From positions 1 through 37,313 of the forward strand of contig JAICUU010000008.1 in assembly GCA_025935675.1 (NCBI GenBank): a stretch of DNA of 37,313 nt. Reading direction: 5' to 3'. Position numbers and translations under genes: made by a program. Below, one piece after another: positions 1-7,460 of the stretch. Below the pieces are notes generated by a model. The model worked only from the letters and a program-made list of their open reading frames with translations, ran no database searches and had not been told where the DNA came from. Within the stretch, counting starts at the first letter, position 1. Each line of letters begins with the position of its first letter. Origin of the DNA: Burkholderiales bacterium (lineage in GTDB: Bacteria > Pseudomonadota > Gammaproteobacteria > Burkholderiales > Casimicrobiaceae).

Positions 1-890
1 GGGATGGTGTTGAGGATGTACATCGCGGCGAGGAGGCCGGTGGGGCGGCCGTACTGGCCGAGCCAGCGCCGGAAGATGTCCTCGATCTCGCCCGACGTCG
101 TGAGCTGCGACAGCGCGCGATTGACGGCGAGGCGCATCGCCGAATCGCCGCGCGCCACCGCGAACGCGTACGGTTCGAAAGAGATGTCGTCGGGCAGGAT
201 GCGCAGCGCGCCGGGCTCGTTGGCGGCGGCGGCGAGGCCGACGAGCTTGATCTTGTCGCCGGCGAACGCGTCGAGCGAGCCGGCCTCGAGCATCGCCGAG
301 CCCTCGGGCCCCTCGCGCACGGTGATCACCGTGGCGTTGACGAGCCGCTCCTTGAGCGTCGCGCGAAGGCGCGCCTCGGTCGTCGTGCCGCCGATCACGC
401 CGATCTTGCGGTTGGCGAGGTCGGCGAGGCGATCGATGCGGCTCGAGCCCTTGACGAGGAGACCGCCGGCGTCGATGAACACGCGGTTCGAGAAGTCGAC
501 GCGCGCGAGGCGCTCGAGCGTTTCCGACGTGTTCGCGCAATCGAGGTCGGCCTGTCCCTTCTCGATCATCGCGAGGCGCTCGGCGACGGTACCGACGCGC
601 CAGTCGACCTTGAGGTCGGGCATGCCGAGGCCCATGCCGATGGAGGCGACCACCTTGCGGCAGATGTCGATCGAGTAGCCGACCGCCGCGTTGCCCTCGC
701 CGACCGACGAGAACGGCGGCGAGTCGCCGGAGAACGCGATGGCGATGCGGTGCGCGGCGCGGATTCGCGACAGCGTGTCGGGCGCCGGCGCCGGCGTGGC
801 GGCGATAGCGGCGACGTGCGCGCCGAGGAGCGCGACGACGGCGACGAGCGGCCGCCAGCGGTGCGTCATTGCTGCTGTCCTGCCGCTCAT
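1..890 (-). CDS. Amino-acid ABC transporter substrate-binding protein (SBP family 3), missing last codons at window edge
   Basis: This gene is absent from the ORF track because its stop lies just outside the window. Reading the minus strand from 890 gives about 296 codons: a signal peptide (hydrophobic PLVAVVALLGAHVAAIAA), then a family-3 periplasmic binding domain with GYSIDICRKVV, a DFS-type motif (VDFSNRVFIDAGG) and GGTTTEARL. It ends ...MYILNTIP, close to the C-terminus of its divergent neighbour (...MFYLNMLPE), so only a few codons are missing. I chose ATG 890 because GGGGAG lies 7 nt upstream; an in-frame ATG at 869 has only a weak SD. The family binds polar amino acids (GltI-like) and delivers them to an inner-membrane permease. 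No cognate permease or ATPase is visible here. The ligand is not predictable. Confidence 0.85.
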   Translation of the reverse strand, partial: MSGRTAAMTHRWRPLVAVVALLGAHVAAIAATPAPAPDTLSRIRAAHRIAIAFSGDSPPFSSVGEGNAAVGYSIDICRKVVASIGMGLGMPDLKVDWRVGTVAERLAMIEKGQADLDCANTSETLERLARVDFSNRVFIDAGGLLVKGSSRIDRLADLANRKIGVIGGTTTEARLRATLKERLVNATVITVREGPEGSAMLEAGSLDAFAGDKIKLVGLAAAANEPGALRILPDDISFEPYAFAVARGDSAMRLAVNRALSQLTTSGEIEDIFRRWLGQYGRPTGLLAAMYILNTI

Positions 891-950
891 GAGCGTTCTC
901 CCCGGCGGATGCGCCGCGTCGCATCGCGACGCACTGCGCACGCCGCGCCC

Positions 951-959
951 ATCTTAGCA
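951..959 (-). promoter_or_regulatory. Candidate extended -10 promoter for the minus-strand binding protein
   Basis: On the minus strand the sequence reads TGC-TAAGAT, an extended -10 element, about 60 nt upstream of the ATG at 890. No convincing -35 is seen, which is tolerable for extended -10 promoters. Consensus match only. Confidence 0.35.
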
Positions 960-961
960 AA

Positions 962-984
962 GCGCCGCGCGAATCACACGGCGC
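962..984. promoter_or_regulatory. Inverted repeat between the divergent promoters (possible operator)
   Basis: GCGCCG-N11-CGGCGC is a perfect 6-bp inverted repeat placed exactly between the two outward-facing extended -10 elements. The position suits a shared regulator of the two binding-protein genes. GC-rich palindromes arise readily by chance in this genome, so this is tentative. Confidence 0.25.
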
Positions 985-987
985 GCA

Positions 988-996
988 TGCTACACT
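988..996 (+). promoter_or_regulatory. Candidate extended -10 promoter for the SBP/Mce operon
   Basis: TGC-TACACT is a good extended -10 match, about 50 nt upstream of the ATG at 1047. It is the only obvious promoter ahead of the six tightly packed genes that follow, so it may drive the whole 1047-5995 operon. Confidence 0.4.
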
Positions 997-1046
997 CGCC
1001 GCACCGAAGCGCCGTGCCCATTCCTGCCGCCGTCGGCCGCCACCGC

Positions 1047-1919
1047 ATGCGACCCTTTCCGCGCACGCCGCTCGTCCTCGCTTCCATCGTCCTTTGCATC
1101 GCCTTCGCGTCGACGCCGGCGTTCGCCGCGAGCGCGGCACTCGCGCACATCGACGGCGGCGCGATCAGGCTCGGCTTCCGCGAGGGCACGCCGCCGTTCT
1201 CGTTCAAGGAGCGCGACAAGGCGCGCGGCTACTCGGTCGAGCTCTGCGAGCGGTCGGTGGCGGCGATCGCACGCGCGCGCCACGTCGCAACGCCGAAGAT
1301 CGAATGGGTCGCCGTCGATGCCGCCACCCGTATCGACGCCGTCGCGTCGGGCCGCGTCGACGCCGTCTGCGGCACGACGACGATCACGCTGTCGCGCCGC
1401 GAGCGCGTCGACTTCAGCGTGCCGATCTACGTCGACGGCGGCAGCCTGATGGTGCGGACCGATGCCGCGCCCGTGCCGGCGACGCTCGCCGACCTCGACG
1501 GCAAGCGCATCGCCGTCATCGGCGCGACCACGACCGAGGCGGCGCTCACCCGGGCGCTCGCGCTCGCCAAGGCCCAGGCGACGCTGGTGCACGTCAAGGA
1601 CGGCGCCGAGGGTGTGGCCGCACTCCTCGCCAAGCGGGTCGACGGCTACGCCGGCGATCGCATCGTGCTCACGGAGCTGCGCCAGCGCTCCGACGCGGCG
1701 AAGTCGCTCACGTTCCTCGCGCAGGACTTCTCGTACGAGCCGTACGGCATCGTCGTGCGCCGCGACGACCCCGACTTCCGGCTCGCGCTCGACCGCGCGC
1801 TCGTCGGCATCTACAAGAGCGGCGAGATCGACGGCATCTTCGCGACGTGGTTCGGCGACCTCGGCCGTCCCGGTCCGCTGCTCAACGCGATGTTCTACCT
1901 CAACATGCTGCCCGAATGA
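1047..1919 (+). CDS. Amino-acid ABC transporter substrate-binding protein (SBP family 3)
   Basis: A 290-aa secreted binding protein. Start ATG 1047 (MRPFPRTPLVLASIVLCIAFASTPAFA) gives a classical signal peptide ending at AFA; the ORF-track start at 750 runs through the promoter region. The mature part opens with IRLGFREGTPPFSF and GYSVELCERSV and contains VDFSVPIYVDGGSLMV and GATTTEAALTRAL, all typical of family-3 polar amino-acid binding proteins. It is a paralog of the divergent gene at 1-890 (same DFS/GTTTEA blocks and a matching C-terminal tail). Its stop overlaps the next ATG (ATGA), so it is translationally coupled to an operon whose other members look like an Mce/Mla lipid transporter rather than an amino-acid permease. 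Ligand unknown. Confidence 0.88.
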   Translation: MRPFPRTPLVLASIVLCIAFASTPAFAASAALAHIDGGAIRLGFREGTPPFSFKERDKARGYSVELCERSVAAIARARHVATPKIEWVAVDAATRIDAVASGRVDAVCGTTTITLSRRERVDFSVPIYVDGGSLMVRTDAAPVPATLADLDGKRIAVIGATTTEAALTRALALAKAQATLVHVKDGAEGVAALLAKRVDGYAGDRIVLTELRQRSDAAKSLTFLAQDFSYEPYGIVVRRDDPDFRLALDRALVGIYKSGEIDGIFATWFGDLGRPGPLLNAMFYLNMLPE

Positions 1920-2383
1920 GCGCGTCACGCCTGGCGCGGTCGCTGGCGCTCGCGTGGGCGCTCGGCGCGCTCGGTGCCCCGACTCTCGCGCCGCTCGCGC
2001 AGGCGCAAGGCGGCGGCGCCTGCGCGAACTGCGGCACCGTCATCGCGATCGACAGCTTCGACAGCGAGCAGCAGCTGACGTCGCTCGGCATGGTCTCGCC
2101 GGGCACGCTCGCCGGCGACAACGGCACCGGGCAATCGGGCCGCGTCACCGCGCAGTTTGCGATCGGCCGCGGCTTCACCAACGACGGCATGGTGCTGCTG
2201 GGCTCGGCTGGCGGCGTCGCTTACGCGCGCACGCCGGCGAACGCGCCGCAGAAGCGCTGGGAGGTGACCGTGCGGATGGACGACGGCTCGCGGCGCTCGC
2301 TGCGCCAGAGCTACCCGCCGACGCTCGCCGAAGGCGACCGCGTGCGCGTCTACGGCACGCAGCTCGAGCTCATCGGCCACTGA
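1916..2383 (+). CDS. Small secreted protein, C-terminus like glycine-zipper outer-membrane proteins
   Basis: 155 aa, starting at the ATG that overlaps the preceding stop (ATGA). It has a signal peptide ending near LAQAQ, a CANC motif, a Gly/Thr-rich middle and a C-terminal block RWEVTVRMDDGSRRSLRQ...EGDRVRVYG. That block resembles the C-terminal part of SlyB/YcfJ-type outer-membrane proteins, but no obvious glycine-zipper segment precedes it. There is no lipobox cysteine at the cleavage site, so it is probably periplasmic or loosely outer-membrane associated. Its position between an SBP and an MlaE-like permease suggests an envelope role. Function unknown. Confidence 0.75.
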   Translation: MSASRLARSLALAWALGALGAPTLAPLAQAQGGGACANCGTVIAIDSFDSEQQLTSLGMVSPGTLAGDNGTGQSGRVTAQFAIGRGFTNDGMVLLGSAGGVAYARTPANAPQKRWEVTVRMDDGSRRSLRQSYPPTLAEGDRVRVYGTQLELIGH

Positions 2384-2386
2384 CGG

Positions 2387-3508
2387 GTGAGCGCGATGGC
2401 GTCCTGCGCTGTCAGCGACCTGCCGGACGGACGCCGCGTCATCGCGCTCGCCGGCCGCCTCGACGCGGCGAGCGTGCCGTCGATCTGGGACCCCGTGCAT
2501 CGCGCGCTCGACGATGCGCCGGCGCGCCCGGTCACCGTCGACGCCGCGGAAGTGGAATCCTGCGACGGCGCCGGCATCGCGCTCCTGGTCGACCTCGCCT
2601 CGCATGCGCGCGCGGCGCCCGTCGAGGTCGTGCGCATGCGACCGGACGTCGACACGCTCTATCGCCAGTTCGACCTCGCGCGCCTCGAGCACGACCTCGA
2701 CCCGCCGCCGAAGCCGCTCGGCGTCGTGCCGGAGATCGGCCGCGCGACGTATCGCGTCAGCCGCGACCTCGCCGAGATGGTTTCGTTCGTCGGCGCGCTC
2801 GCCGCCGCGCTCGCATACGCGATCGCGCATCCCGCGAGCGTGCGCTGGCGCGACGTGTGGCGCATCTGCGAGGGCGTCGGCGCCGACGCGCTGCCGATCG
2901 TCGCGCTGATCTCGTTCCTGCTCGGCCTCATCCTCGCGTTCCAGTCGGCGGTGCCGATGAAGCGCTTCGGCGCCGAGATCTTCGTCGCCGACCTCCTCGG
3001 CCTGTCGGTGCTGCGCGAGCTCGGCCCGCTGATGACGGCGATCCTGCTCGCCGGGCGCTCGGGCGCCGCGTTCGCCGCCGAGATCGGCACGATGACCGTC
3101 AACCAGGAGGTCGACGCGCTGACGACGATGGGACTCGACCCGGTGCGCTTCCTGGTGACGCCGCGGATCATCGCCGCGCTCCTGATGACGCCGCTCCTGA
3201 CGCTGTTCGCCAACCTCGTCGCGCTGGCCGGCGGCGCGCTGACGATGGAGACGTTCCAGATCCCGCTCGTCACGTTCTTCAAGGAGCTCGACTCCGCCGT
3301 CGACATCACCGACTTCATGGCCGGATGGGCGAAGTCGTTCGTGTTCGCGTTCCTGATCGCTGCGGTCGGCTGCATGCGCGGACTGCAGACGTCCGCCGGT
3401 GCTTCGGCCGTCGGCGACAGCGCGACACGCGCGGTCGTTTCGGGCATCATCCTGCTCGTCATCGCCGACGGCATCTTCGCGTACCTCTACTTCGTCCTCG
3501 ACATCTGA
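2387..3508 (+). CDS. MlaE-family ABC permease with N-terminal STAS (MlaB-like) domain
   Basis: 373 aa if started at GTG 2387; ATG 2396, with GGTGAG just upstream, is an equally good start. Residues ~10-100 form a STAS-like domain (RRVIALAGRLDAASV, ESCDGAGIALLVDLASHA), equivalent to MlaB. The rest is the MlaE permease: several hydrophobic segments and the family block LRELGPLMTAILLAGRSGAA followed by AAEIGTMTVNQEVDALTTMG and a PR-IAALLMTPLL segment. MlaE dimers form the membrane channel of MCE-type lipid transporters in the inner membrane. Here MlaB and MlaE functions are on one chain. The downstream ATPase begins 4 nt after the stop. Confidence 0.92.
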   Translation: MSAMASCAVSDLPDGRRVIALAGRLDAASVPSIWDPVHRALDDAPARPVTVDAAEVESCDGAGIALLVDLASHARAAPVEVVRMRPDVDTLYRQFDLARLEHDLDPPPKPLGVVPEIGRATYRVSRDLAEMVSFVGALAAALAYAIAHPASVRWRDVWRICEGVGADALPIVALISFLLGLILAFQSAVPMKRFGAEIFVADLLGLSVLRELGPLMTAILLAGRSGAAFAAEIGTMTVNQEVDALTTMGLDPVRFLVTPRIIAALLMTPLLTLFANLVALAGGALTMETFQIPLVTFFKELDSAVDITDFMAGWAKSFVFAFLIAAVGCMRGLQTSAGASAVGDSATRAVVSGIILLVIADGIFAYLYFVLDI

Positions 3509-3512
3509 AGCC

Positions 3513-4280
3513 ATGGCGGACGCCGACCCCCTCATCGTCGTCGACGACCTGACCGTCGGCTACGACGAGCGCGTGATCCTCGAGCACGTGTCGTTCAGCG
3601 TCGCGCGCGGCGAGGTATTCGTGATCCTGGGCGGATCGGGCAGCGGCAAGAGCACGCTCCTGAAGCACATGATCGGGCTCTATCCGCCCCTCGAGGGGCG
3701 CGTCGTCATCGACGGTCGCGACCTCACGGCGGCGGAGGGCGACGAGCGCCGCGACATCCTGAAGGGCATCGGCGTCATGTACCAGTCGGGCGCGCTGTTC
3801 GGGTCGATGACGCTCGCCGAGAACGTGCGCCTGCCGCTCGAGGAATACACGGCGCTGCCGGCCGCGGCGATCGACCTCGTCGCGCGGATGAAGCTCGAGC
3901 TCGTCGGCCTCGAGCAGTTCTCGGGGCACCTGCCCGCGGAGATCTCCGGCGGCATGCAAAAGCGCGCGGCGATCGCGCGCGCGATGGCGCTCGACCCGCC
4001 GATCCTGTTCCTCGACGAGCCTTCGGCGGGGCTCGATCCGATCACCTCGGCGGAGCTCGACGCGCTGATCCTGCGATTGCGCCGCGCGCTCGGCATGACG
4101 TTCGTCATCGTCACGCACGAGCTGCCGAGCATCTACGCGATCGCCGACCGCGTGATCATGCTCGACAAGCGCACCCGCGGCATCTCCGCTGTCGGCGACC
4201 CGCGCGTGCTGCGCGACGAGAGCGACGACGCGTATGTACGCCAGTTCTTCCGCCGCGAGGCGGAAGCGGCGGCGGCTTAA
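3513..4280 (+). CDS. MlaF-like ABC transporter ATPase
   Basis: 255 aa. ATG 3513 (MADADPLIVVDDLTVGYDE) is the natural start; the track start at 3399 lies inside the permease gene. Walker A GGSGSGKST is at ~40-48, followed by a Q-loop (MYQSGALF), signature SGGMQKRAAIARAMA, Walker B ILFLDEPSAGLDP and the H-loop VTHE. The QSGALF and SGGMQKR variants are characteristic of MlaF-type ATPases of MCE lipid transporters. It should energise the MlaE-like permease encoded immediately upstream, on the cytoplasmic face of the inner membrane. Confidence 0.94.
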   Translation: MADADPLIVVDDLTVGYDERVILEHVSFSVARGEVFVILGGSGSGKSTLLKHMIGLYPPLEGRVVIDGRDLTAAEGDERRDILKGIGVMYQSGALFGSMTLAENVRLPLEEYTALPAAAIDLVARMKLELVGLEQFSGHLPAEISGGMQKRAAIARAMALDPPILFLDEPSAGLDPITSAELDALILRLRRALGMTFVIVTHELPSIYAIADRVIMLDKRTRGISAVGDPRVLRDESDDAYVRQFFRREAEAAAA

Positions 4281-4289
4281 GGCTTCGAA

Positions 4290-5351
4290 ATGAGCGAGCG
4301 CGCCAACTACTTCAAGCTCGGCCTCTTCGTCATCGCGGCGGTGGCGGCGGGGATCGTCGTGCTGCTGATCATCGGCTCGGGCCGCTGGTTCGTGCGCAAG
4401 GTGACGATCGAGACCTACTTCAACGAGTCGGTGCAGGGCCTCGACATCGGATCGAAGATGAAATACCGCGGCGTCGTCATCGGCCAGGTGACGGCGATCG
4501 GCTTCACCTACAACGTCTACCAGCAGGACGTGCCGATGACGCAGCGCGCGCGCTACGTGATGGTCGAGGCGCAGCTCGAGCCGCGGCTCGTCGGCGGCCG
4601 CGCCGCGGCCGGCGACCTGACGAGCGTCGACAACGCGCGCCTCGAGGTCGAGCGCGGATTGCGCGTGCGCCTGGCACCCCAGGGGATCACCGGCACCAAC
4701 TACCTCGAGGTCGACTACGTCGATCCGCCGCCGCCGGTATTGCCGATCGAGTGGAAGCCGTACTACATCTACATCCCGAGCGCGCCGTCGACAGTGACCG
4801 CGTTCGTCAACGCCGCGCAGGAGATCATCGACCGGCTGCACAAGCTCGACATCGAGGGCACGATCGCCAACCTCAACCGGCTGATGATCACCGCCAACGA
4901 CCGCCTCGCGGCGATCGACACCGGCGAGCTGTCGAAGCGCGCGAACGCGACGCTCGACCGTCTCGACGGCACGCTCGCCGGCCTGCAGACGAAGAAGCTC
5001 TCGGACGAGGCGCAGGCGCTGATGGCGGAGCTGCGCCAATCCAACGCCGAGCTCAAGAAGACGCTTTCCAACCCGGCGTGGCAGAGGCTGCCCGACAACG
5101 CCGATGCCGCGGTGGCCAGCGTCAAGGCGCTGGTCTCCGATCCGAAGCTCGCGTCCAGCATCGCGCATCTCGATCGCACGCTGTCGCGGCTCGACCGGAT
5201 CACCGGCGGCGGCGAGTCCGACCTCGCGACCACGATCGACAACCTGCGGCGGATCACGGACAACCTGCGCGACCTCACCGAGGACGCCAAGCGCTATCCG
5301 TCGAACATCCTGTTCGGCCAGCCGCCGCCGCCGCTGGAGCGCAGCCGATGA
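4290..5351 (+). CDS. MCE (MlaD-like) domain protein
   Basis: 353 aa. One N-terminal membrane anchor (FVIAAVAAGIVVLLIIG, ~12-30) is followed by a single MCE domain (~38-150: TYFNESVQGLDIGSKMKYRGV, then GLRVRLAPQGITGTNYLEV). A long C-terminal helical region (~175-340: IANLNRLM, LSKRANATLDRLDGTL, LRRITDNLRDL) probably extends across the periplasm. It is longer than canonical MlaD (~180 aa) and resembles MCE proteins of systems paired with PqiC-like lipoproteins. The MCE ring carries lipid between permease and outer membrane. Its stop overlaps the next start (ATGA). Confidence 0.93.
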   Translation: MSERANYFKLGLFVIAAVAAGIVVLLIIGSGRWFVRKVTIETYFNESVQGLDIGSKMKYRGVVIGQVTAIGFTYNVYQQDVPMTQRARYVMVEAQLEPRLVGGRAAAGDLTSVDNARLEVERGLRVRLAPQGITGTNYLEVDYVDPPPPVLPIEWKPYYIYIPSAPSTVTAFVNAAQEIIDRLHKLDIEGTIANLNRLMITANDRLAAIDTGELSKRANATLDRLDGTLAGLQTKKLSDEAQALMAELRQSNAELKKTLSNPAWQRLPDNADAAVASVKALVSDPKLASSIAHLDRTLSRLDRITGGGESDLATTIDNLRRITDNLRDLTEDAKRYPSNILFGQPPPPLERSR

Positions 5352-5995
5352 GCATCGCAACGCATCGCCCCTTCGTCTCGCGCGCCGCGCTCGCGGTCAT
5401 GGCGCTTTGCGCGCTCGCGCTCGCCGCCGGCTGCTCGTTCACGCGGCCCGCGCCGGTCAAGTCCCAGTACCTGTTGACGCCGAAGACGCCGCCGGTCGCC
5501 GCCAAGCCGCAGCCGGGAACGCTGCGCATCGGCATCGTCAACGTCGCCGGGCCGTTCCGCGACCGCAATTTCGTCATCAAGGCGGGCGAGCTGCGCTACG
5601 AGACCGACTACTACGACGAGTTCGTCGTGCCGCCGTCGGCGATCCTCGCCGAGCAGACCTCGCGCGCGCTGTCGCGATCGCGCACGTTCACGCATGTCGC
5701 CGCGCCGGGCGCGCCGGTGCAAGCCGACTACGTGCTCGACGGCTTCGTCAGCTCGCTGTACGCCGACCACACGGTGCAAGGCCGCTGCAAGGCGGTCATC
5801 GCGATCAACTACTACCTGTCGCAGGCCGACATTGGCAGCGGCGTGCCGTTCTGGTCGGAGGACTATCGCCGCGAGGTCGATTGCGGCGGCGGTGACGCCG
5901 ACGCCTACGTGGCCGCGCTCAATACGGCGCTCTCCGAGATCCTCGCCAAGCTCGCGACCGACCTCGGCGCGGTGAAGCTCCCGCCGGCGCAATGA
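5348..5995 (+). CDS. ABC-type transport auxiliary lipoprotein (PqiC/YmbA-like)
   Basis: 215 aa. Signal peptide with lipobox LAAGC (Cys ~29), then LRIGIVNVAGPFRDRNFVIKAG and a YDEFVVPPSAILAEQTSRAL block typical of the ABC_trans_aux / PqiC lipoprotein family, which pairs with MCE transporters. It likely sits in the inner leaflet of the outer membrane and docks the MCE assembly. ATG 5348 overlaps the MCE stop codon. It is the last gene of the operon, and the next gene is convergent 31 nt away. Confidence 0.9.
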   Translation: MSIATHRPFVSRAALAVMALCALALAAGCSFTRPAPVKSQYLLTPKTPPVAAKPQPGTLRIGIVNVAGPFRDRNFVIKAGELRYETDYYDEFVVPPSAILAEQTSRALSRSRTFTHVAAPGAPVQADYVLDGFVSSLYADHTVQGRCKAVIAINYYLSQADIGSGVPFWSEDYRREVDCGGGDADAYVAALNTALSEILAKLATDLGAVKLPPAQ

Positions 5996-6002
5996 CCCGC
6001 GC

Positions 6003-6027
6003 GCCGGACGATCCCCGCATCGTCGGC
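6003..6027. terminator. Short hairpin between convergent genes (possible bidirectional terminator)
   Basis: GCCGGACGAT-ccccgc-ATCGTCGGC forms a stem with one bulged G in the 31-nt gap between the converging Mce and RND operons. There is no T-tract on either strand, so intrinsic termination is unproven. Confidence 0.25.
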
Positions 6028-7460
6028 TAGAACACCGGCTCAAGAGGGATGGCCGGCGCGGGAATCCCGTCCGCCGGCAGCGTCCCGCCGCCGGTCGCCT
6101 TGTAGATGTTGACCGACGACACGAGGAGGCTCGTGCGCACGCTGGCGAGCTGGAGCTGCGCCGGAAACAGCGACTGCTCGGCCTGCAGCACCGTGGAGTA
6201 GGGCGCGTAGCCGCCGTTGTACTGGAGCTTCGCGAGCCGCGCGTAGTCGCCGAGCGCGGCGACGAGCTTCGCCTGCGCATCGTGCTGCGCGCCGAGCTTC
6301 GCGTGCGCGACCAGCGCGTTGTCGACGTCGGCGAATGCGCTCTCGACGGTGAGCCGGTAGTTGGCCTCGGCGGCGCGCGCCTGCGCCTCGGCGGAGGCGA
6401 CCTGCCCGCTGACCGCGCCGAACGTGAAGATCGGCCCCGCCAGCTGCCCCGCATAGCTCCACACGCGCGTCGGGCCCGTGAAGAGGTTGTCGAGCGCGTT
6501 GGACGTGCTGCCGAGCGCGCCGGTCAGCGAGATCGTCGGGAAGTAGAGCGCGCGCGCCGCGCCGATCTGCGCGCTCGCTGCGACGAGCTGCTGCTCCGCC
6601 TGCGCGATGTCGGGGCGGCGCAGCAGGAGGTCGGACGGCAGGCCCGCCGGCACATCGGGCGCCGCGAGCGCGTCGATCGTCTTGCCGCGCTCGATCGCGC
6701 CGGGGTTGCGGCCCGTCAGCACCGCGAGCGCGTTCTCGACTTGCGCGACCTGGCTCTCGATGGCCGGGATCTGCGCCGCCGCGGTCTCGTATTGCGACTC
6801 CACCTGCGCGACATTCATCTGCGAGATCTGGCCGTACTTGAACTGCAGCGTGAAGAGCTTCACCGAGTCGGCGTAGGCGCCGAGCGTGTCGCCCGAGATC
6901 TCGCGCTGGCGGTCGAGGCCGCGCAGCGTGATGTAGTTCTGCACGACCGACGCCGTGAGTGACAGCACGACGCCCTGGCGCGCGGCCGCGGTGGCCAGGA
7001 GATTGGCGCGCGCGGCCTCGGACAGCCGGCGGATGCGGCCCCAGAGGTCGATCTCCCACGATGCAGTGAGCAGCGCCTGGTACGACGTCTGCGGGTTCGG
7101 ATAGTTGGGCAGCAGCGCGGCGAGCCCGGTGTCGGGCACGCGCTCGCGCTGGCCGCTGCCGGCGTAGCCGACCTGCGGGAAGAGCTGCGAGCGCGCCTGC
7201 GTGAGCACGCCCGCCGCCGCCTCGACGTTCGCGGTGGCGATCTCGAGCGTGCGGTTGTGCGCGATCGCCTCGTCGACCAGCGCGTCGAGCACTGGATCGC
7301 CGAACGCCTTCCACCATGTGCCCTCGTCGGCGGCGATCGGCGCCGTCGGCGTGCGGTATGCAGTCGGCACGTCGACCGCGGGCCGCGCGTAGTCGGGTCC
7401 CATCGTGCAGGCCGACGCGCCGAGCGCGGCGGCAATGGCGAGAAGCGAACGCGCGCGCAT
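6027..7460 (-). CDS. RND efflux outer-membrane factor lipoprotein (NodT/OprM family)
   Basis: 477 aa. The N-terminus MRARSLLAIAAALGASAC carries a lipobox (Cys ~18) followed by TMGPDYARPAVDVP, a hallmark of NodT/OprM-type outer-membrane factors. Two OEP repeats follow (~60-250 and ~270-465) with long amphipathic helices; PSDLLLRRPDIAQAEQQL and VDNALVAHAKL are typical blocks. It forms the trimeric outer-membrane exit duct of the tripartite pump. Its ATG shares its last base with the permease stop codon (coordinate 7460), so translation is probably coupled. It is the third gene of the adaptor-pump-duct operon. Confidence 0.94.
   Translation of the reverse strand: MRARSLLAIAAALGASACTMGPDYARPAVDVPTAYRTPTAPIAADEGTWWKAFGDPVLDALVDEAIAHNRTLEIATANVEAAAGVLTQARSQLFPQVGYAGSGQRERVPDTGLAALLPNYPNPQTSYQALLTASWEIDLWGRIRRLSEAARANLLATAAARQGVVLSLTASVVQNYITLRGLDRQREISGDTLGAYADSVKLFTLQFKYGQISQMNVAQVESQYETAAAQIPAIESQVAQVENALAVLTGRNPGAIERGKTIDALAAPDVPAGLPSDLLLRRPDIAQAEQQLVAASAQIGAARALYFPTISLTGALGSTSNALDNLFTGPTRVWSYAGQLAGPIFTFGAVSGQVASAEAQARAAEANYRLTVESAFADVDNALVAHAKLGAQHDAQAKLVAALGDYARLAKLQYNGGYAPYSTVLQAEQSLFPAQLQLASVRTSLLVSSVNIYKATGGGTLPADGIPAPAIPLEPVF

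Noticed and set aside
4-957. Plus-strand ORFs 4-678 and 691-957
   Set aside because: Arg/Ser-rich shadows of the minus-strand binding protein, which reads as a proper secreted SBP.
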